DNA of 64,000 nt. Source: Pycnopodia helianthoides. Its lineage: Eukaryota > Echinodermata > Asteroidea > Forcipulatida > Asteriidae. A program made the position numbers and the translations under genes. Below the pieces are notes generated by a model. It searched no databases. It saw only the letters and a list, made by a program, of their open reading frames with translations, and had not been told where the DNA came from. Of this stretch, positions 1 through 11,240 are shown in pieces. The stretch covers positions 23,287,876-23,351,875 of the forward strand of contig CM063247.1 of NCBI GenBank assembly GCA_032158295.1, given 5' to 3'. Position 1 is the stretch's first letter, and each line of letters starts with the position of its first letter.

Positions 1-439
1 TATGTCATGTGTATTAATTATTATTATATCTTTCCATTATTATTGTCAGATGCTGGCAGAAGGATAAAGGAAAGTGTGTCCGGCAAAAAACTTGTACAAA
101 GCAAGTAATGGGCCATGCTTTTAAAAAAACTGATTTGGGTAGTTTGAATATTTCTCAAACATGTATTCATAGTCAGTGTAGGAAAATTACATTCATTGAG
201 TTAACAAGCTGAGTGGAGAGTTCAATCATTGAAGGAAAGTAACATTCAGCAAGAGAAGCATAAGACTAAGTTAGAGTAATGCCAGCAACGCACAGTACAT
301 GTATATGTTTGGCTTCAACATGAAAAATGTGAAAATTTGATTGCTTAAGACCTTTCTGCTTTAAGGGATGTTGTCCTGAGGTTTGCCAGCAGAATGGCGT
401 ATCCTTCTACACACACACAAGATGATATGTACCCTACAT

Positions 440-562
440 GAATCGGCCTCATACTTAAAAAACAGATCTTCACATACATGGCAGGTAAAAAAATATATAT
501 ATCAGTGCCTTGTCCTTTGGCAAAAGGCGCTTTATAAATACAGTTATTACTATTATTATTAT
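440..562 (+). mobile_element. Short retroposon (SINE/LINE tail) inserted in the left palindrome arm
   Basis: The matching place in the right arm (near 8400-8425) lacks this segment. The insert is flanked by TACAT at 435-439 and 563-567, a likely 5-bp target duplication. It ends with a ggcgctttataaataca motif followed by (ATT)n, a tail shared with other retroposon ends here (25490, 42300). It inserted after the inverted duplication formed. Confidence 0.6.
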
Positions 563-1037
563 TACATCAACAGTTGCATCTCGCAATAACTGGACTGTAA
601 GTAAAGGTCTGTTTACATGATATAAGACTTCATCAAATTCCCTCCGGCACTTTTTTGGAACAATTTGTTTGCGTGATAAAACAAACAAGTCTTAGGGTCA
701 TGTCACATTCAGAGAAAATCTAAAAAGATTTTTTTTTATTCACATCTGAATTTTCAAAAAGAAAATTCTTGGGTCAGTTTAACAATGTTGAAAAAAAAGG
801 ACCTCTGTGATATCGTAAGTGTTTTGTTTGCATGCACTGCAAATGGTTGCCGCCAAGTTGCCAGTAAAAATGTTGACCAGGCTCTAAGTGTCATGAGGAT
901 GGAGTCAAAGTGTATGTAAACAGGCTTTTTTACAATTTATAAACAACACAACAAACCTACCTTAATATCCTAGAGTTGAATAATTTACAAAGTTGAGGTA
1001 TAAGAAGCTTGAAGTAGAGACGATAAAGTGTCTGAAG

Positions 1038-1129
1038 TCATGATGAAGCTGCAAGTAAAGTGTTCTCATCACAGCCCTGGTGCATCTCTTGTGAAGAAAC
1101 TGCTAATTCCTCATCTTCTTTAAATGAAC
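1038..1129 (-). CDS. Candidate terminal exon of the left palindrome gene copy
   Basis: On the minus strand a good acceptor (ctatttacag) precedes an open frame of 30 codons ending in TGA at 1038-1040. The phase-1 entry matches the donor at 3329, giving a contiguous acidic, serine-rich tail (..FKEDEELAVSSQEMHQGC..). No known family is recognised. The right-arm counterpart (7833-7917) keeps the acceptor but has lost bases and is out of frame. The shared splice site supports an exon. The short length and unknown family keep this tentative. Confidence 0.35.
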
Positions 1130-1194
1130 CTGTAAATAGAAATCAAGGAAAAAAGATTTGTATGAATTATAAGAACCACTGATGGATTGACCTA

Positions 1195-3215
1195 CATGCT
1201 GGTAGTAAAAAGGGTTACATTTTGAGGGCGGTTTAAGATTGACAGAAAATTGGGAAGCATACTTGGAATTGAAGAACAGGCTGGTAGTAAAAGAGGGTAC
1301 ATCTTGGGGGCGGATTAAGCATAACATAAAGTGAGGAGCGGATTTGAAATTGAAGTACCCCAGGCTGGTATTAAAAGAGGGCAGTTCAAGACTGACATCA
1401 AAATTGGGTGCATTTTAGGAATTGAAGTGCAGGCTCGTAGTAGAAGAATTACATCTTGGGGGCGGTTCAAGCATGACATAAAAATGGGGAGCATATTTTG
1501 GAATGAAGTACAGGCTATAAGTAAAAGAGAATATATCTTGGGGTCGGTTCAAGAATGACAGAAAAGTGGGGTTCATATTTGGGAAATACAGACTGGTAGC
1601 AAAGGGGTTACATCTCGGGGGCGGTTCAAGAGTGACAGAAGAGTGGGGTGCATTATTGGGATTGTAATAAAGGCTGGTAGCAGAAGGGGGTTACATCTAG
1701 TGGGTGGTTCAAGAATGACACAAAAGTGGGGAGCATATTTGGAATTAAAGTACAGGCTGTAAGTAAAAGAGGCTACACATAAAGCCTCTTTTACATGTCT
1801 TTTGGGTGGTTCAAGAATGACAGAAAAGTGGGTGCATGTTTGGGAAGTACAGGCTGGTAGTAGAAGGAGTTTATCTGGGGGGGGGTTTCAAGAATGACTC
1901 ACAAGTGGGGAACATATTTGGATTTAGTACAGGCTGTAAGTAAAAGAGGCGGTTCAAGAATGTGAGAAAAGTGGGGTGTGTTTGTTTGGGAAGTACAGAC
2001 TGGTAGCAAAGGGGTTACATCTTAGGGGCGGTTCAAGAATGACAAAAGAGTGGGGTGCATGTTTTGGATTGAAGTAAAGGCTGGTAGCAGAAGAGGTTTC
2101 ATCTTGAGGGCGTTTCAAGACTGACACAAAAAGAGGGACCTGATTTTGGAATTGAAGTACAGGCTGGTAGCAAAGGGGTTACATCTTGGGGGCGGTTATA
2201 TATATGTAAAAGTGGGTTGCAATTTTGGGATTTAAATACAGGCCGGTAGTAGAACAGGTTACATCTGGCGGTTCAAGAATTACACAAAAGTGGGGAGCAT
2301 GTTTGGAATTGAAGTACAGGCTGTAACTAAAAAAGGGTATATCTTGGGGGCGGTTCAAGATTGACAGAAAAGTGGGGTGCATGTTTGGGATTGAGATACA
2401 CGCTGGTAGCAGATGGGGTTACATCTTAAGGGTGGTTCAAGAATGACATTTTAATAAAGTGGGGTGCATGTTTTGAATTTGACGTACAAGCTGTATGTAA
2501 AAGAGGGCATATCTTGGGGCGGTTCAAGAATGACAGAAGAGTAGGGTTCATGTTTGGGAAGTACAGGCAAAGGGGTTACATCTTGGGGGCGGTTCAAGAA
2601 TGACAGAAATTGGGCTGCATGTTTGGGAAGTTCAGGCTGGTAGCAAAGGGGTTACATCTTGGGGGCGGTTCAAGAATGACAAAAAGAGGGCTGCATGTTT
2701 GGGAAGTTCAGGCTGGTAGCAAAGGGGTTACATCTTGGGGGCGGTTCAAGAATGACAGAAGAGTGGGGGTGCATATTTGGGAAGTTCAGGCTGGTAGCAA
2801 AGGGGGTTACATCTTGGGGTGGTTCAAGAATGACAGAAGAGTGGGCTGCAAGTTTGGCATTGAAATGCAGGCTTTAACTAAAAGAGGATCTTGGGGGCGG
2901 TTCAAGATTGACAGAAAAGTGGGGTGCATGTTTGAGATTGAGTTACAGGCTGGTAGTAGATGGAGTTACATCTTGAGGGTGGTTCAAGAATGACATTTTA
3001 GTAAAGTGTGGTGCATGTTTAGAAAGTTCAGGCTGGTTGCGGAAGGGGTTACATCTTGGGGGGGTTCAAGATTGACAGAAAAGTGTGGTGCATGTTTGGG
3101 ATTGAAGTACAGGCTGGTAGTAGAAGGGGTTATATCGTTCAGGGGGGTTCAGGATTGACAGAAAAGTGGGATGCATGTTTGGAATTTAGGACAGGTGGGT
3201 AGGAGAAGGGAGGAC
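1195..3215. repeat. 77-bp minisatellite, left arm (about 26 units)
   Basis: Tandem units of about 77 bp carry caggctggtagcaaaggggt, then tacatcttgggggcggttca, then agaatgacagaaaagtgggg. Spacing of the caggctgg motif is 77-78 bp where the array is cleanest (2632, 2709, 2787). It lies between the candidate second and last exons, so it is intronic. Short ORFs across it are repeat artefacts. The reverse-complement array in the right arm (7150-7795) has only about 8 units. Confidence 0.85.
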
Positions 3216-3329
3216 CCTGTTTGGGACCATGTGGGCAGAGTGGCTGGGTAAGACCTGAAATTTAGCACGGTACGAACTGACAAAGAAAAGTTATTACAAG
3301 AAAAGTAAACAAAGCAAGTTGTAACTCAC

Positions 3330-3473
3330 CAGTATTTCCAGTAATTTCATGAGCTGGAGTGTTGAAACTGTCATCTGCTGAGGACTTCTTGAATGATGAA
3401 TGGTTGATGATGACTAAAACTGTATTGTCTCTAACCAGAAATGATGTTCACGGTGAAGTTACTTCAAGGATTC
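3330..3473 (-). pseudogene. Candidate second exon of the left palindrome gene copy (one in-frame stop)
   Basis: The minus strand shows acceptor tctatag, 144 nt, then a strong donor CTG|GTGAGT at 3324-3329. In the frame that joins the terminal exon (phase 1 on both sides) it is open except for one TGA early on, where the right-arm copy reads through. A conserved block VLVIINHSSFKK is shared by both arms in the same frame. Either both copies are decaying, or the exon starts further in, at a second acceptor (gttttag). Confidence 0.35.
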
Positions 3474-3623
3474 CTATAGAGGGGAACAAAATCCAGAAAT
3501 TGGAGTGAAAAAGTGGTTTGTTTTTTGATATTACCTCTTATAAACATGAGCATTTAAAACTAAGACTTCAACAACTTTTCCGTGATTGATCTGAGTAGCC
3601 CATTGAAGGTAGTGCCTAAGTAC

Positions 3624-4858
3624 TGTCAGTACGGGTGCGTAGACTTTTTACGGGACATTCTTACCAGTCCTTCAATAGTCGGATTTCTTACTATGATCGG
3701 AAGTTATTGTCCTCTCATAGTGGTAAAATCTGACAATGCTGAGACAATAATTATTTGGCAAGCTCTTCGGCAAAAGCGATCCAGTTTCGCGCGGTGTGAA
3801 TAGCGTCATTGTGTTCAGCGTGAAAAGGCCCTCTAGGCCGATCTTGGCAGGTAGTTTTTTCTGGTTGGGATAATAATTTTTTTTTTTTACTTTCTTGTTT
3901 TCAATTGAAACACCCATAGAAAATACGAACATTTTATTTACGTTTTCAAAAGGTAAAATTAGTATTTTATTTTTCAAATTTCAGGAACATTTTACTTATT
4001 TTATGATTTATAACAATTACCAGTAGGCAGTAACTTAGGTATTTTCGGAGATCGCTCGCACATGTTTTGCACACGGCACGTCAGCTGCTACTCCTAGAAT
4101 TATGAGGTTCCATGAACCTCATAGAGGTCCATGTACAAACTACAATACAAAACTTTTTTTCATTTACGTTTCTGCACCTGGAGTTCTCATTTGAAATCGG
4201 ATCTCGCCAAAATTAGGCTCTACGTGTTCCTTGGAATCTCATTGAGCGTTGCATGGGTCAAGAAAATCCACTCCACAAATTTAAAATTGTTAAAAAGCAA
4301 TAAATTCTTCCGGTCATTCCCAGTCCTCTTCAAACAGTGTGAGTGTTATAACAAATATGGCGCTGGAGTCACATGATGTGTGTACAAAACCAACCTACAG
4401 TTGCCGGGACCAGCGTTGCTGCGCGCGGAGTACCAGTTTGTTCGGTAGACCTTTGCGAGCACAGCAAGCGCCATATTTGTTATAACACTCACACTGTTTG
4501 AAGAGGACTGGGAATGACGGTAAGAATTTATTGCTTTTTAACAATTTTAAATTTGCGGAGTGGATTTTCTTGACCCATGCAACGCTCAATGAGATTCCAA
4601 GGAACACGTAGAGCCTAATTTTGGCGAAATCCGATTTCAAATGAGAACTCCAGGTGCAGAAACGTAAATGAAAAAAAGTTTTGTATTGTAGTTTGTACAT
4701 GGACCTCTATGAGGTTCATGGAACCTCATAATTCTAGGAGTAGTCAGCTGCATGACAACAGGATTGAATGTCTAAAACTAGTCATGTCTGACTATTGCAA
4801 GAAATCTCATCACAGCAAAAAATCCTGTAAAATGTCTATGCACCCGTACTGACTGTAA
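3624..4858. mobile_element. Non-autonomous DNA transposon, 1.2 kb, GTAC target duplication
   Basis: Present only in the left arm. The uninterrupted site in the right arm (near 6765-6785) reads through a single GTAC, while the insert is flanked by GTAC at 3620-3623 and 4859-4862. Its terminal inverted repeats share TCAGTACGGGTGC followed by TAGAC and TTTTAC, with several bases missing at the left tip. It has no transposase-like ORF. The superfamily is not identified. It contains the foldback at 4082-4750. Confidence 0.75.
4082..4750. repeat. Foldback: 283-bp inverted repeat with 102-bp loop
   Basis: Arms 4082-4364 and 4467-4750 are near-perfect reverse complements, from CAGCTG at the outer edge to AGCGCCATATTTG at the inner edge. 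The same short peptide therefore appears on both strands (MYKLQYKTFFHLRF..), which is an artefact of the repeat. A transcript would fold into a long hairpin. It sits inside the 3624-4858 transposon. Confidence 0.9.
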
Positions 4859-5605
4859 GTACTAAAATGGCCCATATTTTACTTTCTAATGCTGTCTTCT
4901 TATTCACTCTCTTCATATACCCTTGCATATGGCATCAAGCTCAAACAGCAGCTCACTGGGTGAAAGGAAGACTTTATCATTGGCTGCTGAGAGTTGTCAT
5001 GGCTGTGCGTGGTGCTTACACAAACTGACAAAAGTGCGCGCTTTCAACGTTTAGCGTCAGGGATAGCAAAAGGATCAATCTACACACACTGACAGAAGGA
5101 CAGTTTTTGTGACTGTAGTGAGAGTCCGTCGGCAATGCACTCACTGACTTAGACTTAAAGAATTAACAATGTCAATCTGACAAAAGAAATCAGTCCGATT
5201 GAAAATGTATGTGATCAGTTCTAATCAGTTCTGTGATCAGTTCTGATCAGAAATAAGCTTCACCACGCTGAGTTGCTCTGATCCCTGGGCCTGGGGCTTG
5301 TAGTATAATGGCTTTACTATCGTTATCACATTGCGACTGTCATGTGTAGCCCATCCGTGCTCGCCGTATTAGAAGGTAAAAAACAATATCCACACGAAAG
5401 TCACAATGTACACAAACTCCAACAGTCACAGTAGTCGACTAGTCCCTTAGCTCGCATCAACAAACACGTTTTAGTTTACTTTTTTATCTCACCAAAAAAA
5501 AATGCTAAAATTGTGCCTGGCACAATTATAGAAACACACCAAGGATCTACAAGCTATTTCCAGACAAACAAATCGATAAACTAAAACAAACAAATCCTTA
5601 CTTAC

Positions 5606-5659
5606 CGATGTTTTGTGATGAAAACATTTTGGTATAAAACCACCGTGAGCAGACGACAT
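5606..5659 (-). CDS. Candidate first coding exon, left (minus) copy of the head-to-head pair
   Basis: Minus-strand ATG at 5657-5659, 18 codons (MSSAHGGFIPKCFHHKTS), then a strong donor TCG|GTAAGTAAGG at 5605 and below. The right-arm copy has the same length, the same ATG context (caacATGTCGTCTGCTCACGG) and the same donor, with 12 of 18 residues identical. A second GT four bases further on (A|GTAAGG) would give the phase 1 that later exons need. Preservation of start and donor across both arms is the main support. Function unknown. Confidence 0.45.
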
Positions 5660-5870
5660 GTTGACAATGAAAATTTAACGATTGTGTACTGCCACTGTGA
5701 TGTGTAGTGTGCGGTCTGAGAAAATGCACAGTTGCTAGGAACGCAGCGCCCTCTTTGGACAAAAAACAAACAATGATCAGGTCCTTTTCAAAACCAAGAC
5801 GTCGTGCATGTTCATTCAATGCCATTCACACAGTAGAACAGTACACAATCGTCCAGTTTTCGTTGTCAAC
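5660..5870. promoter_or_regulatory. Shared 211-bp spacer between divergent ATGs (putative bidirectional promoter)
   Basis: This is the centre of the palindrome. Both halves carry a conserved stretch upstream of each ATG (near 5690 and 5845). A gcgccctct core lies near 5748. No TATA box is evident. The promoter role is inferred from geometry. Confidence 0.35.
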
Positions 5871-5924
5871 ATGTCGTCTGCTCACGGTGATTTTAAATCA
5901 AAATTTGTTCGTCACAAAACATCG
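5871..5924 (+). CDS. Candidate first coding exon, right (plus) copy of the head-to-head pair
   Basis: ATG at 5871, 18 codons (MSSAHGDFKSKFVRHKTS), donor TCG|GTAAGTAAGG at 5925. It mirrors the minus-strand exon at 5606-5659. Downstream matching exons in this arm (6942-7072, 7833-7917) carry stops and frameshifts, so this copy is probably the more decayed one. No family recognised. Confidence 0.4.
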
Positions 5925-6941
5925 GTAAGTAAGGATTTGTTTGCTTTAGTTTATTGATTCGTTTGTCTGGAAACAGCTTGTAGATTATTGGTGTGTATCT
6001 AAGTGCCGTGGGGCACAATTTTAGCACTTTTGTTTTGTGAGATAAAACTAAAAACTTGTTTGTTATTGATGCGATATTCAGATACGGGAGTTAGTGTACA
6101 TTTTGACTTTCGTATGATGTTACGTTCTATACGGCGAGCGCAAACAGGCGACAGTCGCAATGTGATAACAATAGTAAAGTCATTAATTCTAGCCCCAGGC
6201 CCAGGGACCAGGGGAATCCGAGCGTGGTAAAGCTTAACTCGGGTCAACTATAGAAGGCTGGGCTTGGTACACTTCGAAGCTATACCTGCGCCTCCCGCGC
6301 CCGCGGAGTCGGAGTCACACTGTCACGTACACATCTTACAGGTACGCAGCTTTTCTCGAGCGTACCTGTATTTTATAGTTACTCCCTTAATTCTACTAAT
6401 TATTTTGAACTGATCACATAAATTTTAAATCTGATGATTGTCAGATTGACATTGTTGACTTTGTCTTTGAGACTGAGTCTGACTTAGTGATTGCAATGCC
6501 GAATGACACTAACTGCAGTCACAAAAACTGTCCTTCTTTAGATTTATCCTTTTGCAATCCCTGACGTTAAACGTTGAAAGTGTGCACTTTTGTCAGTTTG
6601 TGTATGCACCATGCACAGCCATGACAACTCTCAGCCAATGATAAAGTCTTCCTTTCACCCAGTGAGCTGGTGTTTGAGCTTGATGCCATAATGCAAGGGT
6701 ATACATGTATGAAGAGAGTGAATCAGAAGACAGCATTAGAAAGTAAAATATGGGCCATTTTCTAGTTTAGTACAAGGCCGTACCTTCAACGGGCTACTGT
6801 GTCTCAGTTCTATCATGGAAAAAGGAAAAGTTATAGAAGTCTTAGTTTTTAAAATGCTCAGGATAGTATGAGGTAATTTCCTTAAAAAACACTTTTTTTC
6901 ACTCAAATTTCTGTTGTATTTTTGCACCTCTTTAATATTAG

Positions 6942-7072
6942 GAGTCCTTGAAGTAACTTCACTGTCTATTGCATCATTTCTGGTTTCATACTCTACGGAT
7001 ACAGTTTTAGTCATCATCAACCATTCATCATTCAAGAAGTAATAATGACACCTCCACCTCTTGAAACTACTG
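6942..7072 (+). pseudogene. Decayed second exon of the right palindrome gene copy
   Basis: Acceptor ttaatattag is followed by a frame that matches the left copy (VLEVTS.., then VLVIINHSSFKK) and then meets two TAA stops. The donor has drifted to GTCAGT from GTGAGT in the left copy. It is shorter than the 144-nt left counterpart. Confidence 0.35.
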
Positions 7073-7149
7073 GTCAGTTACAACTTGTTTTGCTTATTTC
7101 TTCCTGTGATAACTTTTTTTGTCAGTATGTCATCTGGTCTTACCCGGCC

Positions 7150-7795
7150 ACTCTGCCCCCGATATCCCCAACATGTTAAGTCCTCTCTTTTCCTACCAAC
7201 CTGTCCTAAATTCCAAACATGCATCCCACTTTTCTGTCAATCTTGAACTGCCCCCAAGATGTAACCCTTCTGCTACCAGCCTGAAACTTCAATCCAAAAC
7301 ATGCACCCTACTTTTCTGACAATCTGGAACCGCCCCTGAGGTGTAACCCCTTTGCTACCAGCCCCCTACTTACCAAACATGCACCCCACTTTGTGTCACT
7401 CTGAACTGCCCCAAAGATGTAACCCCTTCTACTACCAGTCTGTACTGCAATTCCAAATATAATAATAATAATAATAATAGTGATACTTATATAGCGCACG
7501 ATTCCGTCTTTAGACGCTCGCGGCGCTCAATCCCAAACATGCACCCCACTTTCTATCATTCTTGAACCGCCCCAAAGATGTAACCCCTTCTGCTACCAAC
7601 CTGTACTTCCCAAACATGCACCCCACTTTTCTTCTGTCATTCTTGAGCCGCCCCCAAGATGTATCCTCTTTTACTACCAGTCTGTACTGCAATTCCAAAC
7701 ATGCTCCCCACTTTTATTTCATTCTTGAACCGCCCCCAAGATGTAACCCCCTTCATCTACCAGCCTGTACTTCAATCCATCAATGGCTCTTATAA
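7150..7795. repeat. 77-bp minisatellite, right arm (about 8 units)
   Basis: Reverse complement of the left-arm unit (aaacatgcaccccactttt, then ctgtcattcttgaaccgccc, then ccaagatgtaacccc). About a third as many units as the left arm, showing array expansion or contraction after duplication. A (TAA)n run with a retroposon-like tail (tatatagcgcacgattccg) interrupts it at 7456-7530. Confidence 0.85.
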
Positions 7796-7832
7796 TTCAT
7801 ACAATTCTTTTTTCTTTGATTTCTGTTTACAG

Positions 7833-7917
7833 GTTCATTAAGATGATGAGGAATAGCAGTTTCTTCACAAGAGATGCACCAGGGCTGTGATGAGAACACT
7901 TGACTTGCAGATCATGA
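7833..7917 (+). pseudogene. Decayed terminal exon of the right palindrome gene copy
   Basis: The acceptor ctgtttacag is intact and the sequence mirrors 1038-1129. Two missing bases near the start and one near gaatagcag shift the frame, giving a TGA after three codons. Confidence 0.4.
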
Positions 7918-8775
7918 CTTCAGACACTTTATCATCTCTACTTCAAGCTTCTTATACCTCAACTTTGTAAATTATTCAAATCTAGGATATTAAGGTAGGT
8001 TTGTTGTGTTGCTTATAAATTGTAAAAAGGCCTGTTTACACACACTTTGACTTCATCATTATGACACTGAGGGCCAGGACAAAATATTTACAGGCAACTT
8101 GGAGGCAACCAACTGCAGTGCACGCAAACAAAACACTTAAGATAGCACAGAGGTCCTTTTTTAACATTGTTTAACTGACCCCTGGAAGAACTTTTTTGTC
8201 AAAATTCAGATGTGAATGTTTTTTCTTTTTGAAGATTTTCTGTAAATAGCTTCATTTGTGGTGGCCCTAAGACCTAAGACTCGTTTGTTTTATCACCCAA
8301 ACAAATTGTGCAAAAAAAGTGCTGGAGGGAATTTGATGAAGTCTTATATTATGTAAACAGACCTTGACTTACAGTCCAGTTATTGCAAGTTGCGACTGTT
8401 GATGTAAGGTACATATTATCTTGTGTGTGTGGCAGAAGGATACGCCATTGTGCTAGCAAACCAATGTACAACATTTGACTCAGCAGAAAGGAACTATGTA
8501 TTCAAATTATATCAATTTCCTTAATGATGCTAAGCATATATTGTGTGTTGCTGAATTACTCTAACTTAGTCATGCGTCTTCATTCTCTTGCTGAATGTAA
8601 CTTTCCTCAAGTGATCGAACAGTCCACTCAGCTTTTTAACTTGATGAATGTAATTTTTCTACATTGACTATAAACACATGTTTCCGCTGGACACACTTTC
8701 CTTCATCCATCTGCCAACGTCTGACAATAATAATGGAAAGAAAGTCAATAATTAGAAGTACATGTACATGTCCTA

Positions 8776-9218
8776 GGGGTATATTGTACATCATGAATCA
8801 ACGTGATGCTAGCAAAGTAGCTACCCTACAGGCATGACAGTTGACACGTAGTGCTTTTTAGAAGGAGATTCTTTAGTTTAATTATCTCCCCCCCCCCCTT
8901 GCCCCTTCTGGTTACACCACTGCTTCTGGGCAAATTTTCCTTACATCCTTCTGCTTACACATGATGATAATAATGCATGTAGGTACCCGGTACTAGTGTA
9001 TTGTACAATCATGAATGTTATGCTAACAAATTGGCTTGCATGTATGACAGTGTGATACAATTGGTTTTTAGATTGAGTAGTGCCTGTAGTTTTTACAAAC
9101 TGTTTGCTGTACAGCCCACCAACATAGCTCAACTGTAAAAATGTCAGCAACTTTGTAAACACAAAGTCATGGAGTACCATTTGTGCTTATTTCAACGGCA
9201 CCACTACAGAAGAAGTTC
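8776..9218. other. Right flank of the palindrome: degenerate direct duplication, no gene seen
   Basis: 8700-8925 and 8926-9100 share blocks in the same order (ttccttcatcc..aataataatg, then attgtaca.catgaat, then catgacagt), a diverged duplication of about 220 bp. An interrupted C-run lies at 8888-8899. No coding signal. Confidence 0.4.
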
Positions 9219-9547
9219 AGCAGCGTAGCCAGGACTTTTTCAGTGGGGGGGGGGGGGGGGCATTGCTTACAAGTTGGGGTGCCCAGGGGGAATGGGTTTG
9301 TCAGTGGTGGGGGTATCGCTTTTATTTTGAGAGGGGAATGCTGCAGGGGGCCAGCGCCTCTCATGGCATTTTGTGTCTGCGGTAGTGATCCCGATCGCAA
9401 TCGTTCACTACATAAGATTATACAAACATGCTTTTTTCCCTTTTCTTTTTCTTTTTATTTTTGTGAGCACTATCGCGATTTTTGTTGTGGGGGCGCACCT
9501 GGAGGGGGGCACTGGAAAAACAAGCCCCCCCTTGGCTACGCCGCTGA
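9219..9547. mobile_element. MITE-like repeat with CAGCxGCGTAGCCA ends (copy 1)
   Basis: Starts agcagcgtagccaggactt and ends ttggctacgccgctg; these ends are inverted repeats. Rich in G-runs at the start and C-runs at the end. A partial copy of the first 200 bp lies at 61423-61620, sharing tttgtcagtggtgggggt and cttttattttg. The ORF across it is not a gene. Confidence 0.65.
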
Positions 9548-10254
9548 AGAACTTGAGTGTAGAGACAATTGTATTGTGGTAAAAGAAAGAACAGCTTTCA
9601 GATTATGTAAGACGATTATCAGTCATTTTGATCATCATCAGTAAGCATGTACCCTATTGATATAACAGTACCCATGTTACTGTTAGTATTTTCTATTTCT
9701 TAGCTTCAGCAGAGACTATGAATGTATTATTTAGTTAATCTTTAAACTAAGAAATTCATTGATCACCAATGTCAAGTTGTTGGAACACTGATCCATTCTT
9801 CTCTGAACAAACTGTTTTGATCAGAAACTTGCTTTACTCATGACATAGTTAGGGAAATTACTACAATTGGATTGCTATTTTGAGAGAGAGAGTACATGTA
9901 AATCAATTTTTTCTGTTTTACTTTCCATAAATTTCACCAAACAAACAACCTTTGAATTTGACGTTAAAAAAGAATTTGAGTGTGAAACACTTTCACATCA
10001 GGCTTATTTTGATTGCGGCAATCGATATAAGTAGGAATGATTTATGGGGACTTCAAATGGTGTTCCTGCGACTTTGAAAATATTTCAAACAGAACTATTT
10101 CTCTGGAAGACTGGTAGGTATACACTAGAACCCAATAATCAGTAAATGTTCAGCTTGGGGCATTTGCTACTTGATGTAGTTGTATGGAGTGTTAGGTTAG
10201 GCCTGAAAATGTTAGTTTACCAGTTAGAATTTTGAAAGGTCTTGTAGTTTAAAA
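9548..10254. other. AT-rich non-coding stretch
   Basis: Nothing recognisable: no conserved ORF, no convincing splice pairs, no terminal repeats. Confidence 0.4.
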
Positions 10255-10434
10255 ATAGTGGCATAGCCAGAGGCAGCCCCCTCTCCACCTCCGTCCCAAA
10301 ATGAGATTGAAAACATTCACAAACGACTGGATTGATACTTTAAACAGCCACCTCAAGTTATGTCTTTGCCCCCTCTTAACCCCCATCCAATCACTGCGGT
10401 CCCCCATCTCCCCTTTGTCTGGTTATGCCACATT
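10255..10434. mobile_element. Small MITE with GTGGCATAGCCAGA inverted ends
   Basis: Ends gtggcatagccaga and tctggttatgccacatt are inverted repeats enclosing about 180 bp rich in CCCC runs. Similar in style to, but distinct from, the repeat at 9219. Confidence 0.5.
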
Positions 10435-11086
10435 GAAATTTATCGTTCAACTTGGATACTTTGTTTGGTTTTGATAATATTGTGATAGTTAAATAGACAC
10501 AAATCTATCTGTGAAGTTTTAGATGCTAAACGATTATAATTATTGGATCTAAAATTCTTAGGAAATGTTATCTTTAGGACGCGTCAAACGGCAGCCGTCA
10601 TTGTCTAGTTCCCTGTCTCTAAGTGGTGATACAACTAACTCTCAGTGATGGGCGCCTGACTATTTTCCTTTGTTTTTTGTCGTTTTGTGTTCGTTTCAGC
10701 GTTTTTAAGTTGAAAATGACTTGTTTTATTAGAAACAGATGTGATATTAATTAACTGTCTGAGAAATTGTGGCTTTTAAGTCAAGAAGTTGCCAAAATGT
10801 AGAATTATATACCAAAATGCGTAACTTGTTTTAGTATGTTATCAGTAGCACCTTATGTACGTAAACAGTGTTAAACACAATTAATTTCCTTTAAAAGCTG
10901 TTTTTCGAGTAAAATTGTACTTTTGAGTTGAATCTTTTGGAGAATAGTTTTCAATTAGAGTAATAGATCGGAATCAGCAGTGTGAATGTGTTCTGTAGTG
11001 TTATGAGCCGTTATGGTAATTTTAATTTTGGAAAATGTTACAATTTCACGGCGTTTAAAAAAAAAAATCATCTTTTTGCACCAAAA

Positions 11087-11240
11087 TTAACGAGCGTACG
11101 TTTCAAGCGATTTTAAAAATTAAAAGACCGAAAAATGGGGTTTTTTTTGAAAAAAAAAAATTTCATACAAGAAAAAGTGAAAAAATTAACGAGCGTACGT
11201 TTCGAGTGATTTTAAAAAATTGAAAGACCGTGAAATTTCA
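11087..11240. repeat. Two direct copies of a 55-60 bp unit
   Basis: The block aacgagcgtacgtttc(a/g)ag, then gattttaaaaa, then aaagaccg occurs near 11087 and again near 11187, separated by A/T runs. No coding content. Confidence 0.6.

Larger units (their letters stand above)
1..8775. repeat. Giant imperfect inverted duplication (palindrome), centre near 5765
   Basis: The left half reappears in reverse complement in the right half, block by block: 1-70 with 8700-8775; 1060-1180 with 7775-7900; 3240-3580 with 6775-7140; 4860-5180 with 6440-6765; 5280-5360 with 6120-6215; 5590-5690 with 5850-5950. Arms differ by substitutions, small indels, minisatellite length and two insertions in the left arm (440-562 and 3624-4858). 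The left arm probably continues beyond the window. Matching first exons on opposite strands suggest a duplicated gene unit arranged head to head, not a simple transposon. A very long foldback element is the alternative. Confidence 0.85.

Noticed and set aside
2610..2993. A 127-codon plus-strand ORF
   Set aside because: It lies wholly in the 77-bp minisatellite and repeats the same peptide; the array is intronic and frame-free elsewhere.
4131..4700. Two near-identical small proteins on opposite strands
   Set aside because: Direct consequence of the 283-bp inverted repeat; no start context or conservation to support genes.
9183..9644. A 153-codon ORF
   Set aside because: It spans a G-run-rich MITE; a partial copy of the repeat at 61423 has no corresponding frame.
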